A stretch of 64,000 nucleotides of DNA from Cardiocondyla obscurior (Eukaryota > Arthropoda > Insecta > Hymenoptera > Formicidae), in NCBI RefSeq assembly GCF_019399895.1, contig NC_091864.1, positions 13,618,001 to 13,682,000 of the forward strand. Direction: 5' to 3'. Positions within the stretch are counted from its first letter, which is position 1; every line of letters begins with the position of its first letter. Shown here one piece after another: positions 23,799 to 38,786 of the stretch. The position numbers and the translations under genes were made by a program. The notes below the pieces were generated by a model. The model ran no database searches. It was not told the DNA's origin and worked only from the letters and a program-made list of their open reading frames with translations.

Positions 23799-26700
23799 AT
23801 GGCGTTCCTGAGGAGCGTGCCGCGACGATGCTGCAAGAAACTGACCAAGTGCGGAGCGTCGCCGCTGACCGTGACCGGCCTCCTGGAGAATATCGGGGCA
23901 ACGACGGCTACGACGACAGTCACCAGGGCACCGCCACCGTTGCGGCTGGCCGCACAGGTGCGTGGGTACGCTTCCTCCTCCGCCGCCGCTGCCGCGACTG
24001 ACGTCAAGAGGCAACAACAGCAGCAACAATCGCCGGTGCCGCGGCAGGTCGACCCGCTCGATTTGCAGTTTAACGACCCGATTGCGGCGTTCAAAAGTAA
24101 GACCACCATGGAGCTGGTGCGCGCCTATTTCGTCTATCAGATGTGTTCCATCGAGTACGTCGTAGAGAACAACATGAAGGTGAGAAACTACACTCTTTAT
24201 ATATTTTTTAAGCGCAAAACCTGGCGACCGAGTTCCGATTAATTCGATCCACTTGCCAGGTAACACTTCGACGTCGGTGTCACTTAACTTTTTCGTCAGG
24301 AAGTTATTAAATCGGGAAAACTGCATCCTTAGACCCGAAAAAAAAAAACTAAAAATCTCACTTCTCTGACTGAGTACTTAACAATTGCTTTTTTAATAAA
24401 ATTAAAATAATGTATAGAAAATCGTACAAGATACAAAAATATTTTTTTAAATTTCGTGTAAGAACTAAGAACTCAGTTGCATTAAACTGGCAATGGTTCG
24501 AAATTGATTGAATGCGTGTCATAGTTTATTATAAAACGTAAGGTACGTGTATAAAACAAGTCTTCAATGTAGAATACATTTTAAAATTTGAACTTTGTAA
24601 GAGTGCAGGTAAAGACTTTGAATAGATAAAAATGTTGATAAACGCTTGTATTGCTCAAATTAAAGGTAACGTTAAAACTACCGTTTATTTATCACACTAA
24701 ATGTAACTTGAGTACAGAATACATTATCGTCAAGGTAAACCAAAACTATGGCCGATATTTAGTTAGTTTTTATATTTGAGATTATTTTAAATAGAAACTT
24801 AAAACATTACTTAAGACGATTTTGAAATGAACAAACTATGAATACCGGCCCATAGAATTTAATCGGTTTTATTTACGTTATTTGCTTATCGCACTAGACT
24901 GGAATTTTGTTGGTTTTATTTACGTACCTATCGCACTATCTGCATCTCTTTCGTTAAATCGGAAGCCGATTATTTTAATTTCCTGACAAACTTTGTCTGA
25001 TAAATATCTGTTATGTATTCTTTTTCCAGAGTAAAAAAAAATTAAAAAAATAAAAAAAAAAAAGATAAGGGCAATCAAGTGTTTACTTGATAGTCATAGT
25101 TTATCAAAAAGTTAAAACAATCGGCCCTAAAACAATTGATTTCCCAAACATAATATGCCAATCGGCGGAAATGGTTAGATCTTTTAGTACTTTAACAATA
25201 TTATCAATAATCTGTATTTTGTTTAATAACATATGATGAAATATTTATGTACTGAGGCTGTTGCTCTATCTATATCTAATCGATATAGAAATACTAAAAA
25301 ATTTTTTTCTGACCGGTTGATCAGCAGCGTGGTAAACTTTGACAATCTTGTTAATTTGGTAACCAGCGTTCTTGACGTATTGATTGCACGCACTTGTCGC
25401 AGGTGCATTTCTTTCTTTTTTTGCTCTTTTTTTCTTACTCTCTTTTCCTCTCTCTACGTACATTTGACGAAATATGTTTAAATGATTGAAATCTTCAGCA
25501 GGTGACCTAATTAATTTTCCGGTTTGAGTTCCACATATCGTATCGTGTCCAGCTCGAAACAAACGAGAGAAAATGGTTCGAAACAACGTTCGCCTTATAA
25601 TTAATTATTGTACGTTGTTTGCTAATCCGGCAGGATACTCTAATTGACTCGAAGAAGCGCGAAATCGGCGCATATGTATATGACGTAATTGTCACAAGGT
25701 AAATAGCCAGTCGCGACGGTATAAGCTTAGCATTGACCTTGGTCAACGTACCTCACCTGGGATATGTAATTATCTCTGAAAAGATATCGCTCTAGCGGTT
25801 CCACCGCGATCTGAAAGACGGGGGTCAAAGATTGATCGAGTTGGATAAGGGTTTCCGATATCGAAACGGGTACAAAAATTCCCGTGGGTGTCGCTTGAGA
25901 TTTCATCCGAGGCGAATTCTCGCATTACATCTCGTTTCTCGCGTTGGGTCACCCCGGTCTTTTAGAAGGCGATCAAATATCGATCGTCCCGTCTTTCTTT
26001 CTAATCACGTCGCCCAATCCTGTTCGCTCGATAATCGCGATTCTGAACGTAACATCTGATAACGCGGATCTTGCTCGAAACCTTAAAAGAACGTAAATAT
26101 ATTTTTTTCTTATAATTTCCTACAATTACAAGCTCTCTCGGTCGGGATTTACGTAACATTGGCAGACGATTTCCCGTCAGGTCTCTTCGCTGATGATGTA
26201 GCACACGGCGCGACGGTTATTGATTTCTCTATGGACACATCGCCGGAATCGACCTAGGAATTTTGCCGCAAAGCATCGTCCGTCGTCGGCCAATTACATA
26301 ACCGTCGGGTCTAAGGATAGACATGCAGTACGCTTCGGCACGCGGAATTCAATCGCGTTTTCCTTAATCCGTTTGAAGAATCCGATTTCGTTGATTTTTC
26401 AACCGCTAAAGCAAGATACGACAAATTTATTATGCATTTATGCGCGCTTATGTTACGACTTTGCTGAATTCGAATTTCCGAATGGGATCGTTTAATTAGT
26501 CTAATTAATCGTTGACAATCATTTTCCTGCATTTTTGCAAAATTTCTGATCGAATAGAATTACTTGTTTTTTTAGTTTATCGTTAAATTGAGAGAGTACT
26601 GTCTATTTTGTCTAGCGTTACCTATTCAGGTGCGAATTATACTGTAAGAATGCTTTGACGCACAATAGAATTGACGTGATTTTGAGTTTATACGAACAGC

Positions 26701-29700
26701 TCATGAGAGAGACAAACGTACCTATATTTATCTTCATTTGAGCATACAAATAGCGGAAAATTATAAAAAATACATTTTGTTGATCTTGCTTTATTGACAT
26801 TTTGACATAACCTGACGTTAAGAGTTCTGAGACCGTATAATTTGTGCAAATGCTCTGAAAGAATTCGAAAAACAAGGAATACCATTTAGATACTTATTTT
26901 AATTAGGAGTTCTAAGACTCGCGCATAATCGCGCATTCATCGTGTGTAATTGCGAAGAAGTAATTGAACGTGTATTTAGTTTTTTGCATCACATTCGAAG
27001 GAAGGTGCAAAAAATACGGCAATTGTCGCTCGATATTTTGCGGAAAGCGTGACGAGTACTGTTCTTATTTGTACCTTTGTTTTAAAAAACAAAACGAGCC
27101 GCAACGTAAGTCTTTTGTGCCGCATATGTGTCATACATTCTTGGTGTCGTTAAGATATACATCTGCCTAGCTGTCGAACTTTACATAACGTAAAAATTTA
27201 TTATGTCCGTCGACCGCATGCAATCGCACGCGGTAAATCATCTCGGCGGATGTGAGCGGTGTTTGATTAACGGTCTTTGTCGTTCGGCTCGGCATAATTC
27301 AATAACGCGACGCTAATTGCAAAACGTCACGTTTTTATGGAAAATATTTTCTTCTCTCCACATTTCCCACAGTGAAAATACAATTTCCCTTTTCTTCTCT
27401 CTGGCACTTCCGGCATATCGATTGCACCTGATAAACACATCGCTTTGATATCGCGGCTCTTCGCGAGTCGTAACAGTTTCTGTCGCGCACTAATGATACG
27501 TTGGCAAACTCGAGCATATTCTCGATGTGTGAAGACACCATAAATGCGACATAAAATAAAATGATAATTGGTTGGTGGCAATTACTTGAAACTGAGATAG
27601 TCGGACGGTGACTTTCGTTTCACAATAGCTTTTTGATTCGTTATTACGAAAGATAAACAATTTAATTTTTACTCAAACACGATATAATATTAATAACATT
27701 TACTTTAAAGAAAGAAAAAAAAAGATTTTTGTTGCATTAAAGTATTTTATTTTGCTTTTTTTTTAACTCTTTTCTATTTCGGCGGGCAAAGTCTAAATTT
27801 AGATCAGAATTACAAGGAATGGTGCGGCTTGTCGAGGTGCTCCGTTAGCTCCATGAGAAATTGTAGAAGAATTCGCGTGCAGAGTTTCGTGGACAGAGTT
27901 TCATGGATCGCGAGTTAAATCTGCACGACGAAAACGTTACGACAGAGTCACGGTATCGTTTACTGACTGATACTGGGGCAAATCTAAGCATGTGACCTGA
28001 CCTTAGGAAACGCGACACCTCTCATGCGTTTTCCATAAATACTTCTAGCAGTCGCAATTAAAAAATAATTTGAAAAAAATCAAACTAGCTTTTAAAAACA
28101 CAAATAGAAGGAAAAGTCTAGCATCTTACGCAGACAAATTCAATGTGACGCTTTAACTTTAAATAAGCGAAAGCTCATTTATCGCATCTCGCTTCTTGAT
28201 TAGTAGATTACAATCAGACTACAATCAGTTAAAAAAAAAAAAAATAGCTTTTTCTCTTTCTTTCTTTAATGTAATTTTTTTCATTATTCTCTTACGCGTG
28301 TAATTATGTTTTTTTTCTGGATAGAAAGAAGCTCTGCTTGTAGAATCGATATCACTCGACATCTTCTCGTGCTAAACGTGAGATTTTAGAATGTCTTTGA
28401 AGTTAATTTATGGAAAAGTAAGAGAGGTACGAGTGTGTGTTTGGATAAATAGTTTGTCAACTTTGTCAATCGGTTTGGTAACACGGAGATCAACTGAGTT
28501 GTTCTGATTACATCTCCTGGAAATCAATTATTATGCATTCGCGCTGTTTTCGTTATGCAATGCTTTACGATACATTAACCGGCGTCGTTGAGTCTGTTGT
28601 TCACGCATTGATTGCACTTTTATTCGCCTTCTTGAGTCCTTTGATGGTCTTCGAGTGGCATTCATTGCGTCTTTCACTCAAACTCTTTGATACATCTTCC
28701 TTTATTCGCACCCATTGTCTAACGATATTAAATTACGCCCGTCTTTCTTCTCGTTTGACTTACATAAAAATCGCAGCGTTTAATTTCCTTCAAAAGTAAA
28801 TTGAGTCTGTTACGGAACGATTTCCTCACTTCACGAGATTCTTCGTTTCACTTGCGAGTTTAGTAACACACTATTTTTTCAGACTTTTTTTAAATTGATG
28901 TTGCACCGCATCTCAAAACCCAGCTCCTTCCGACAGTTGGGTAAGCAGACTAACGCTCTGGATCTCCCTTTCCTTCGGTCTCTCCTGGCCGATGTGTCTG
29001 TTTTAAAAAGTTTCACATGCTCTTGACACATCCGGATTTCGGTTAGCTCCGAACGGCGCACACACGTGAATTTTCTAGCCGATATGACGTAGGAACATCG
29101 CGAGAGTGATCACATGTCGTGTCAATTACACATTCTGTTCCACATGTGTGCGCGAGCCGGTCGATTGGTATAACAACGCGTACAAGTAATCCCAAGGCTG
29201 TCCAGTTCGTCTGGCGCCTCTTTACGCGATCAAGGACAAACGGGCGGATAGATTACCTTCCAATTCGCTCTCCTAAATGCCAGCACTTATACCACTCAAC
29301 CCTACATAATATTCCATTTTTTACTTTTTTTTCCCCCCCTAAATTACGATTCTAGACATACAGGGTAGGATCTCGTCAGCAAGTAGTAACGATTCAAGAA
29401 ACAAGCGAAAAATGTGGCGACACGTTTATTTCCTGAAGTTTAAAAGAAATTACTTATTTGAAGAATGATAGAAATTGATTAAAAAATTTTATTCGAAGAA
29501 AATTGCTGAGTATTAGTCCGACTTTCTGCGCAACTCGAACGAGGTGAATAAAGATTAAAATGCGTAGCTAAAATTTATAAATAGACGATTTCGTCGGCGT
29601 AAATTTCTGAAACAAATCGCCATTATCGACATTATTCAAGTACGTTACTTCTTATCTGTCTCAGGGTTTTTCCCTGGTTAATTACAGTCGCACAATAATG

Positions 29701-32700
29701 CGTATCACTTCGCAGGATGGCTCGATCTCTTTGGTCAGATAACTCGTCGAATCTCAAGTGCCAAAGAAATGAATTCCTGATCCGCATCATTTGCGGTATC
29801 TCTCTAATGAATCGAAGATCACAGTGGTCACATGTGGAACTTCGAAATAAGGTATTAACATGTGTACTTGAGAATTTTCTAGATCGATCATCAGGTCGAA
29901 TTGCAACGTATCGTCACGCACATTCTCCAATTGCACCGACGATGAGACATAGATAATGCACAGTTCGACGAACCGTCCCGGCTGCCGGGAACTACATTTA
30001 TCACTGTCAAACTGTGACATACGTACGTATCATATGCGATAAATGCACTCGAGGTATAAGTAGAGAGTCCGTAGTAATTCAATTTGATCGAACAATTTCT
30101 CATCAAAATTATATCTAAGCCGTAGGAAGTGGACTCGGATGACTGGTCGTACTTGTATAACGTCATTCAAACAATGCGTCGGAGAATCGAGCTAGTCCGA
30201 GTTGGTTTTTGGCACGCAGAGGCTACTCCAATTAATCTTGCAGCTACATAACGCGACGTCGGTGACAAAGTCGACTTTTAGAGACCCTCTTTAGATACGA
30301 GAGCGGCACCTCAGCCGAGACATACTCGCGATTAACGTAATCGTTTTCGTTTCTGGGCAGAACTTGAAAAGAATTATGATTACGTCGTACGAAGAGTTAG
30401 TCATTGCAGGCGTGAGAAAGTTTATTAAGCGATTTATGCAGGCACACTTTTTGTTCAGGCTTATCAGTAGGTATATAGAACGTTGGCAAACGGTTCGGTG
30501 AGCCACCGGGGACCCTTGAGTTTGACAAACATAACAATGACTTAAGTGGCGACATTAAGTACACCCTGTCATTTGCGTAACGTGTATCGACCTGTCTATC
30601 TGTTTGCCCAGCACTTAAGTATCCACATTTTTAGTATACTTTGAATTATCTCTTTGACTATAAGCTATCCTATTAATTGTAACTGGTATTATGTGTCTAC
30701 GTGTAACGAATACTTGTCTTAACGTTTCAATAGTTGAGAAAAATTAAATTACAGAATAATTATTAAATTTAATCGCAAAATAAGAATGTAAATTTTATTT
30801 AGTATTTATCACTGTTGCAGTTGAATGGAAACATTTTGCACCGCGCGGACTCGTTCATTCTTATACGTTTTGTAAGGTGTATAAAAGTTTCCCGAAGTAA
30901 TGAAGAAAAGAACTCTTATGAATGACGGTAAAATTAGAATCGCCCGCCAGGCGCGTCGTCACTTGGTCTTCTTGGATCCCTCCGGCCTCATCTCAATTTT
31001 ATTTCTATGATTTCGTATGTTGAAACCCGAGGTGGGTAGATAATAGAGAAGCGATCGCAATCGGTCTTCTCTTCCTGCTGTCATAAGAGTATTTTGGTTT
31101 AACAAACTGACTAATCACACTTCCTCTCGCTTGAACCGGTGTTTCATAGCAGGATGCCTTTGCTGCTAACTTTACATCAGATCCGGCAAATCTGATGAGA
31201 GATAACGCGTCTCGCCGATTTATATCACGAACGTTAAGCTTATTTTTATCTGGGAACTCGTTTCTCGCATATCAACCGCTTCCTTCCTTGAAGAGTGGCA
31301 AATTTTTATAATCAGTTCCTATATCTTTTCTTTTTTTTCCAGGAGTATTCGGATACACTCATTTTTTTATGCAAAGATAAAAGTAGATATAACGTGTATA
31401 CATTTGTGGAAAATAACGCTCTGATCGGAGATACGAATGGGACCGCAATTCGGCACACCGGCGAAATAGCACTTTGACATTTCCACCGCTTATTACATCC
31501 AATAAAATTTACATGACTGACGTGTGCGGTGCGTTCTACAATAGCGATTCTGCAACGCCACGAATCACGGGGTGTGAATTATGATGGATTATTGTTACCG
31601 CACGACGTCGATGTTGTTAACGAACAATTAATGTTATATCATCAGCCTTCGCAAATACACCTACGCGTGTTTTACAATATTTGCGCGCGTGTATACCGTA
31701 GATTTTCACACGTGTAAAAGTTCATTAATCCGGCCTGTAGCAATTTATATCTTTTCCTATCGTGAATCGAATTTTATTTGCCACGTGCGAGCGAGGAAAT
31801 TGTTTTTATCTTGTTAATATCGTTATATTTTATTTCTCAATTCTCTGAAATGCAGAATTATTGAGAAATGTTATCTTATCTTTCTACATCAATTATTTCT
31901 CGCCTTATGGGCGCAACCTTTTATATTTCATATTCTTTTATTCAATTCGGTTGTGACTTTTGGCGGTGGGATGAAAGGACCAACGGCGTACTGCCGGGAG
32001 AATACATTTTATTCCCCTGGAGAATCGATATTCGGATCTCAACGTTAAGCGCTTGTAACCCACATTTTTATCGCGAGGGCGTACTGTCTACGGCAACTTT
32101 CCTCTTGTTACATAACGCTCGCGCCGACTTCCGTGCGAGGAATTGGCTGCGATTATATTTTTGCATTTCTTTCCTCCTCGCGTTACATTATTAATCAAGT
32201 CAGCAAAACGACAAATAGATTTCATGGCTTGAATTTTGCAGGTAATGAAACTGGCGAAAGCAGTGCTGGGCGAGAAGCTGTTCACGAAGGTCATGAAAGC
32301 AACGTTTTACGGTCACTTCGTCGCCGGTGAAGATGAGGTGCAGATCACACCAGTCTTAGACAGGTTGCGGCAATTTGGTGTCAAACCGATCCTTGATTAT
32401 TCCGTTGAAGAGGACATTTCCCAAGAAGAGGCTGAACGGCGCGAGATTCAGTAAGTATTTACCTTATGTATTTTTTTTTTACATCAAAACCATTACGTCA
32501 TTGCAGTTTTTATTTTTTAACGATATCCTTGCAAAAACAACATGCAATTTCGTATCGTGAGTTCCTTCGAGTGTGAAATTGAAGCCTCCGTATCGTTTTA
32601 CCACGTTGGACTGATATTGAGTGTAATCCTCTATTTACATTCGCTTATCTTCAACTCCATTCATGGAGAGGACATTGGACTTTAGTTTTTATTTAACGTA

Positions 32701-35700
32701 CGATTGAAGAACTGCAGTCCATAAAGTTGGAAAAAAACCAAGAAAAAATTAAGCATGCGTGATAAAAAAGCAGGAGACGCAGATTGCGATGATAATAAGT
32801 GTCCAAACAACCGCTGAATATTTGGTGTTTTTCCATTTCAGAGCCTCCGTGTCGGAGGCAGGTGACGAGAAGCGGGAAGGCCCGTTAAAAAAGTATCACG
32901 TGGAGAAGTCGTTCGCCGATCGGCGATACAAGGTGTCGTCAGCCAGGACTTATTTCTACCTAAACGAAGCATCATGCGAGCGAAACATGGACATATTTAT
33001 CAGGTGTTTGGAGGCTGTGGCGAGTGAGTCACGGATTTTATTTTTGGCTCTTTGATAGCATTTCAAAATCCTTCCTGATCCTTAAGCCAGACGCATTTTT
33101 GCGACATTGAGCGAACGGATGTTCATCGATCCGCTTTAAAAAGTTATTTCCGTTGAGTCTCCTGAACTTGAAGTTAAACAAACAGAAATATTTTTAGCGA
33201 CAAACATATTTTTGCCGATATGTAAATTTTATTGTAACAAAATCTATATTTGTTCTTTTCTATCGATTCTCAACTTAAATAGATGTACATTGACGACGAA
33301 TATTTAATTCACGTGAAACGCCGATCTCTTTCCCAACATTCGGGCTTTTTTACAGTACCTTTTAATCTTTTTTACAAATTTAAACGATGTAATTGGTTGA
33401 ATAGGTCAATGGGTATCTTTGCCATTCACGGATATTGATATTCCGATTTATTATCTCGTCAAGATTATCGAATTGCCGTGTAAGTTAATCTTCACGTGAT
33501 TACTATTACACGATCGCTGTTCTCCGATTACATGAAGATTAATATTCGCTGCGTCACACTTATTTGAGTACTGTACTTTAATAAACAATTAAGTGAGGAA
33601 GGATAAAATTAATGAAAAACTTAATTAATAATTTTAATGAGCGAGTTACACATATACAACTAAAAATTGAAATAAAACAAATATGACGAAGACTGCTTTT
33701 CGTGGAAGGGGTAATAGCGTAATTACGTGGGGCGCGACTCCGACGTCACGAAGTCGCGTGCAACATCGATCGCTGGCTTTAGCAAATTTTCGGTTCTGTT
33801 GACGCAAAGCACACACCTCTTCCTTTCTCCGACAGCGCTATTACATTTAGTAGTATTTATGAAAACGAATTGTTACGAAGAGAAGGGGAAATGCTCGTAC
33901 TGATGACGATAAACATTTCGAAATTTCGCGAGTCAGGCGCAGACCAAAGTCCTTCACTCGGCTATAAATATCGGTACGTTAGCAGATCACCTTTCGCGCT
34001 TTTCGCCCAAATTATGTGACGTAACGTTGGAGACAATAAAAAAAAAAAAAAACTCATATTAGCCAATTTCTAAGAAATGGGAAAATGAAATAGATACGTA
34101 TTGTGACATTCAGATAAAAATATTGCTTCGTGAACTTTTACAGAAGATGAAATTAAGACTCTACAATTGAAATATTTCTCTCAGAATATTACCACTCCCG
34201 TCCAAGTCGATCCCAATCTTGGTAAGAAGACACTACTTCCTTTTTGCTCCTTGAAACATTTTTCATGTGCATCTCGTTTATTATAATCCTGAAATATTAT
34301 TTTTCTGCTTTTTATTTATTTATTTATTTAATTTTTTATATAGAAAAATAATTAACTTAGCATTGTAATATAACGACGTAATATGAAATATATTCTTGCA
34401 GGTGCTTCAATGGGAATGGGAATCACAGCCGTTAAATTAACAGCACTTGGACGGCCGCAGCTTCTAGTTAGTAACTTAATTTTATTACTGATTTTAATTG
34501 TTTATTATTTTTAAATTCATAATTGTAATGATATGATTTCTATTTCAGTTGCAATTATCAGAAGTAATTATGCGCGCGCGACAATACACTTCAGACGTTA
34601 TCGGCGGTGAAGGTGCCGTTCTCACTCATCACGCGAAGCCTGATGATTTTAAGAAGAAGTTTGAGGAGGCACGCATCAAAGACGAGGAATCGGTGCAAAA
34701 GTTCCTTCAAAAAATACAATCGGATAAAGAAGGGTATAAACTTTAAAATCAAGAATTTCGACTTTTTTAAAAATACATTACATACAATAGATATTTTTAT
34801 TCCCTGCAGTGTGATTCATCTTTTTCCGTGGAGCGGTATTCTAGATGAAAATTATGAACTGAGCGAAACGTTCCAAGTACCTGATATTAAGACGGGCAAG
34901 ATGGTTAGACTGATGTCGCAGCTCACGTCCAAGGAAGAAGAAATGTTTAGAAATATGATCAGGCGTTTAAACAATATCGTCACGGTATGCTACAGCATTA
35001 AGAAAATTTTCTGTCGATATTAAAGTTTATGATTATCCATAAATCACTTTTTGTTTATAGGTAGCTGACAGTCTAGACGTTCGTATAATGATAGATGCGG
35101 AGCAGACGTATTTCCAACCGGCCATCTCTCGCTTGACACTGGAGATGATGCGCAAGTACAATACAAAAAAGGTAATGCCCTAACGTTCTCAGGCGATTGC
35201 GACGTTATCACTTAGCTACTTTTCAGTGAATGATATTCTCACTGCCAAATGTCGGTCTACTTCTCAGGCTGTGGTATTCAACACTTACCAGACGTATCTG
35301 CAAGAAGCGTATAATGAGGTGAAAACGGATCTAGAACAGGCGGAGCGTCAAAACTTTTATTTCGGTGCTAAACTCGTTCGAGGCGCGTACATTGAGCAGG
35401 TTTGTTAATAATTTTCGTATCGGATACATTTTGCTGAATGGCGTGAATTACTGAAAAACTTTTATTCAGGAAAGGGCAAGAGCGGCAGCTATGGGTTATC
35501 CAGATCCTACGAATCCAACATTCGAAGCAACAACCGAATCTTATCATAGAACACTTATGGAATGCCTCAGGCGGATGAAACAGTATAAGGATAAGGGGCA
35601 AGATCCCAAAAAAATAGGAATTATGGTCGCCTCGCACAACGAAGACACCGTGCGTTTTGCGATTGAAAAGTATGTGTCGCCACGATTCAGCTCTATCTTT

Positions 35701-36127
35701 ATTTTTGCTTTAAAAAAATATACTTGTATGTTCTAAACAATTTTTATGTTTTCCTAGAATGAAAGAAATCGGTATTTCGCCAGAGGACAAAGTTATATGT
35801 TTTGGTCAATTGTTAGGAATGTGTGATTATATAACATTTCCATTGGGTATGTAATTATTCTTTAAGCTCAAGTACTTTTCTTGCGATTAGTATACATGCA
35901 TTGATTTTAAATATTTTCCAGGTCAATCCGGTTACTCCGCGTACAAATATATCCCGTACGGGCCAGTTAAGGAAGTGCTGCCATACTTGTCGCGACGTGC
36001 GCAAGAGAATCGGGGCATACTAAAGAAGATCAAGAAGGAGAAACGTTTATTACTAAATGAAATCACGAGACGTATAGTGCGTGGCAAGATCTTTTACAAA
36101 CCTAAAGGCAATTATATTCCGGTTTGA
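23799..36127 (+). CDS. slgA: proline dehydrogenase 1, mitochondrial (slgA/PRODH)
   Basis: FAD-dependent oxidation of proline to pyrroline-5-carboxylate at the inner mitochondrial membrane, an important fuel pathway in insect flight muscle and nervous system. Exons: 23799-24179, 32242-32450, 32842-33023, 34144-34221, 34402-34466, 34549-34733, 34810-34984, 35061-35171, 35268-35399, 35470-35669, 35758-35846, 35922-36127; 670 residues, all in phase. The basic Ala/Ser-rich N-terminus with a polyQ run fits a presequence. Family motifs include [68 protein letters not shown], and the terminal [16 protein letters not shown] followed by [11 protein letters not shown], which forms the substrate pocket. 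The 78-nt exon at 34144 lies between phase-1 junctions, so it could be skipped without a frameshift. Intron 1 is 8 kb. Confidence 0.95.
24180..32241 (+). other. 8-kb first coding intron of proline dehydrogenase
   Basis: No coding exon or nested gene that I can defend. The frames present are short and lack family resemblance. Such a long 5' intron often holds enhancers or alternative first exons, but I found none with a clear signature. Composition changes from AT-rich (24.3-25.6 kb, 27.6-28.4 kb) to mixed. Confidence 0.6.
34310..34330. repeat. TTTA microsatellite
   Basis: About five TTTA units inside a proline dehydrogenase intron, upstream of the exon at 34402. Confidence 0.7.
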
Positions 36128-38757
36128 ACAGTCGATCCGTTTAGTTGCACACAGACAGAATTTTAAGTATCAAGTTTAAGTAGTGATTGTAAATTATCGA
36201 GAACTCTCCTGAAGGAATTTGATGCGGACACTTCGAATTGAAGTGATTGAAGCAACTTGACGGACCTGTTACTGTGGTACTTGAAAGAAAAAAAGAGAAC
36301 ATCGTGCGCGCATCTATGCGCGAGAGTGGTTACGTGAGACTCGAGGGTATACACAGAGTTATCTATTACGTAAAAATTGCCTTAGTGTTGTATTGTCGAA
36401 TGTATCGATGTTCAAAGCTGCTGACGATGAGTAAATCTATGATGTGTATTCGTTGCTCATTTCGTTGATCATGTTAAAAAAAACGCCAGTGATTGTGCTA
36501 TAATTCAATTTCACTCAAAGCGTTTTCACAAGTCGAGTCGAGTAAAAAAAAGTTTTAAATTAATTAACTTTTGCTATATAGCCAGTGTATTAATATTCTT
36601 TTTTAACAATATTTTTTATACACTGTATTAAATGATCGACCAGCAGCTTTTTGCTACGAGATGATGATTGAAAAAAAATTATACGTCAGTGTTTTACCAT
36701 GCGTTCTTTTAAAATTTTACAATTTTTTTTTTAAGAATCTCGTCGGATAAATTTTTCATGTGTATATAATACACGCAATTATCCATGATTCGTGTTCACT
36801 TAAATGTCTTATCGTTCATAGTATCGGTAAAATTAAAAAAAAAAAAGAATAAAAGAAAACAAAAAACGTACGTAAATCAAGGTATAATAGTACGATTTGT
36901 TACTAGTGCGATAATTAATTACTGCTCGCAGCGAACGTAAAACACGATCTACTTAGGACATTCGCGATGCATACAGTTACCAAAGAAAAAAAAAAAAAAA
37001 GGGGGACAGTAATTGCATCATGTGTGGTTCCAAGTGTATAACGTATGAACGTTTTAATATGCAATCTGCGGAACAACGGATAAAATGGATATTTGTTAAG
37101 GAGAAAAGACAAATAACATGCGTATTACAAAAAATAGTTCGTAGGAGTGCGACGATATAACAGGGTGAAAGTATAGTAAAATTCTGGGGTATCTTAGAGA
37201 GAGAAAAAGACGACAGTCGTTCTTTGTAGTGCACGCGCCTCGAGTCGCAATACAAAAGAGAATTTTAGGCTGTCAATAACGGAAGCCGGAGAGATTTACG
37301 AGAAACGCGATATTTCTTTTGTGATACTTTAATAGCCGTAGTTAAGTCACGTACGTACGTACACGATATATTAGTCCCACTTCGCTTCAGCCTAAAATTG
37401 CTTTCCGCGTTACAATAATTCATAAGAGCATACGGCGCTGTTAAAGAACACCGCAAATACTGTCGATAAAAGAAAAGTACGTGCACTCAATCGTTCTCGT
37501 TGTTTCTTTCCTCCCAAAAAAAAAAAAAGAAAACAATTAGGGCCGTTTCGAAAAAAAATTTATGCCGCGATTTAATATAAAGAATTTTAAGTATTAACGA
37601 ATTTTTTAATTTGTTATGAGAAAAACTTGTATCTTAAAAAAAAAAAATGAATCTAGCCGAAGTTAGGCGACGATCTGATTAATGAAAGAGAATTGCGTCC
37701 AGTCTGATGCGTACAATTTAGCATTACTCGTCGATATCGATGTGGGGCCGTAATTTGCGACTTCGAAAATCACGATCATGCAATCAACGATCAGCAAGTT
37801 ACGATATAATTTAGTCTGTAAGATTGTACACTGGAAAGCAGATATAGCATCTACTGCAAATACGACGGCTAGCATACGTGACTCCTGTCCCTTACTCGAT
37901 CTCCCCTCGACCGCCTAAGATCACGCACGCTAGCAATCGTCTTTGCAGCCAAAGCCATATCTGTCTCTCAGTGTACAATCGTTTATTAAAAAGGTTGCGT
38001 AGCGCATTCTGATATTCTCAGGCCAGTATTTCCTTTATACTCGCTGTAAGTTCAATAATGTATTTCTTCGGTCGGTAATATTACTGTCACTTTTTTTTCT
38101 TTAGCTCGTAAATTGTCATCTGATTATACTCAATAATTTCGTTGCTCTGGACGATCTATACGCGAGTGCAGTCATTTGTGATCTCCTGTCTTTTTGCAGT
38201 ATACGTTACGTGAGTGCGTTTACGTTCAAGGCATGTGTGTACGTAGCCTACATTTATACACGATTATAATAATCCAAACGAGATGCGTTTACGTAGAGTA
38301 TTTACTCGCTTTGTAGAGAAGCACTGCGTGCGCGACATTGATCGATTCATGAGAAGAAAGATATAAAAAAAAAGAAAAAAAGAAAGGGTTATTAAAGCGA
38401 GTTTTAAAATGTCATTGTGACTCATGTGTTAAAATTGCTGGAACAGAGAGAAAAGAAAAGTTGAGAAACGTAATCGATGAAGAAATAAATAAAGGGGCAT
38501 TGTTACAAGTTATATGGACTAATAGCTAAAATGTTTCCATATGTTTATGTAGCGTGCTGGATGGGTGTGTGCGTGCGTGGGCGTATGCGTGTATATTTCT
38601 AAATGTTATACATTTACAAATTCGATTGAGATTCAAGGCTTTCTTCAAAGCTGACTAATTCTGTGCCCTGTCACGCTCTCGCGAGAACGCGAGTTCCTAC
38701 TCGCGGTCCCGTTAAGACGTAACACGCTGACAATAACTTAGGTAGACAATGTTGACG

Positions 38758-38786
38758 TATATATATATATGTATATATATATGTAC
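38758..38786. repeat. TA-rich microsatellite
   Basis: Two runs of TA repeats separated by a TG interruption. Confidence 0.7.

Noticed and set aside
27327..27581. Minus-strand 84-codon frame with a CGKCG segment resembling a zinc knuckle
   Set aside because: No ATG at its start, only one Cys pair, lies in a long intron, and has no splice or family support.
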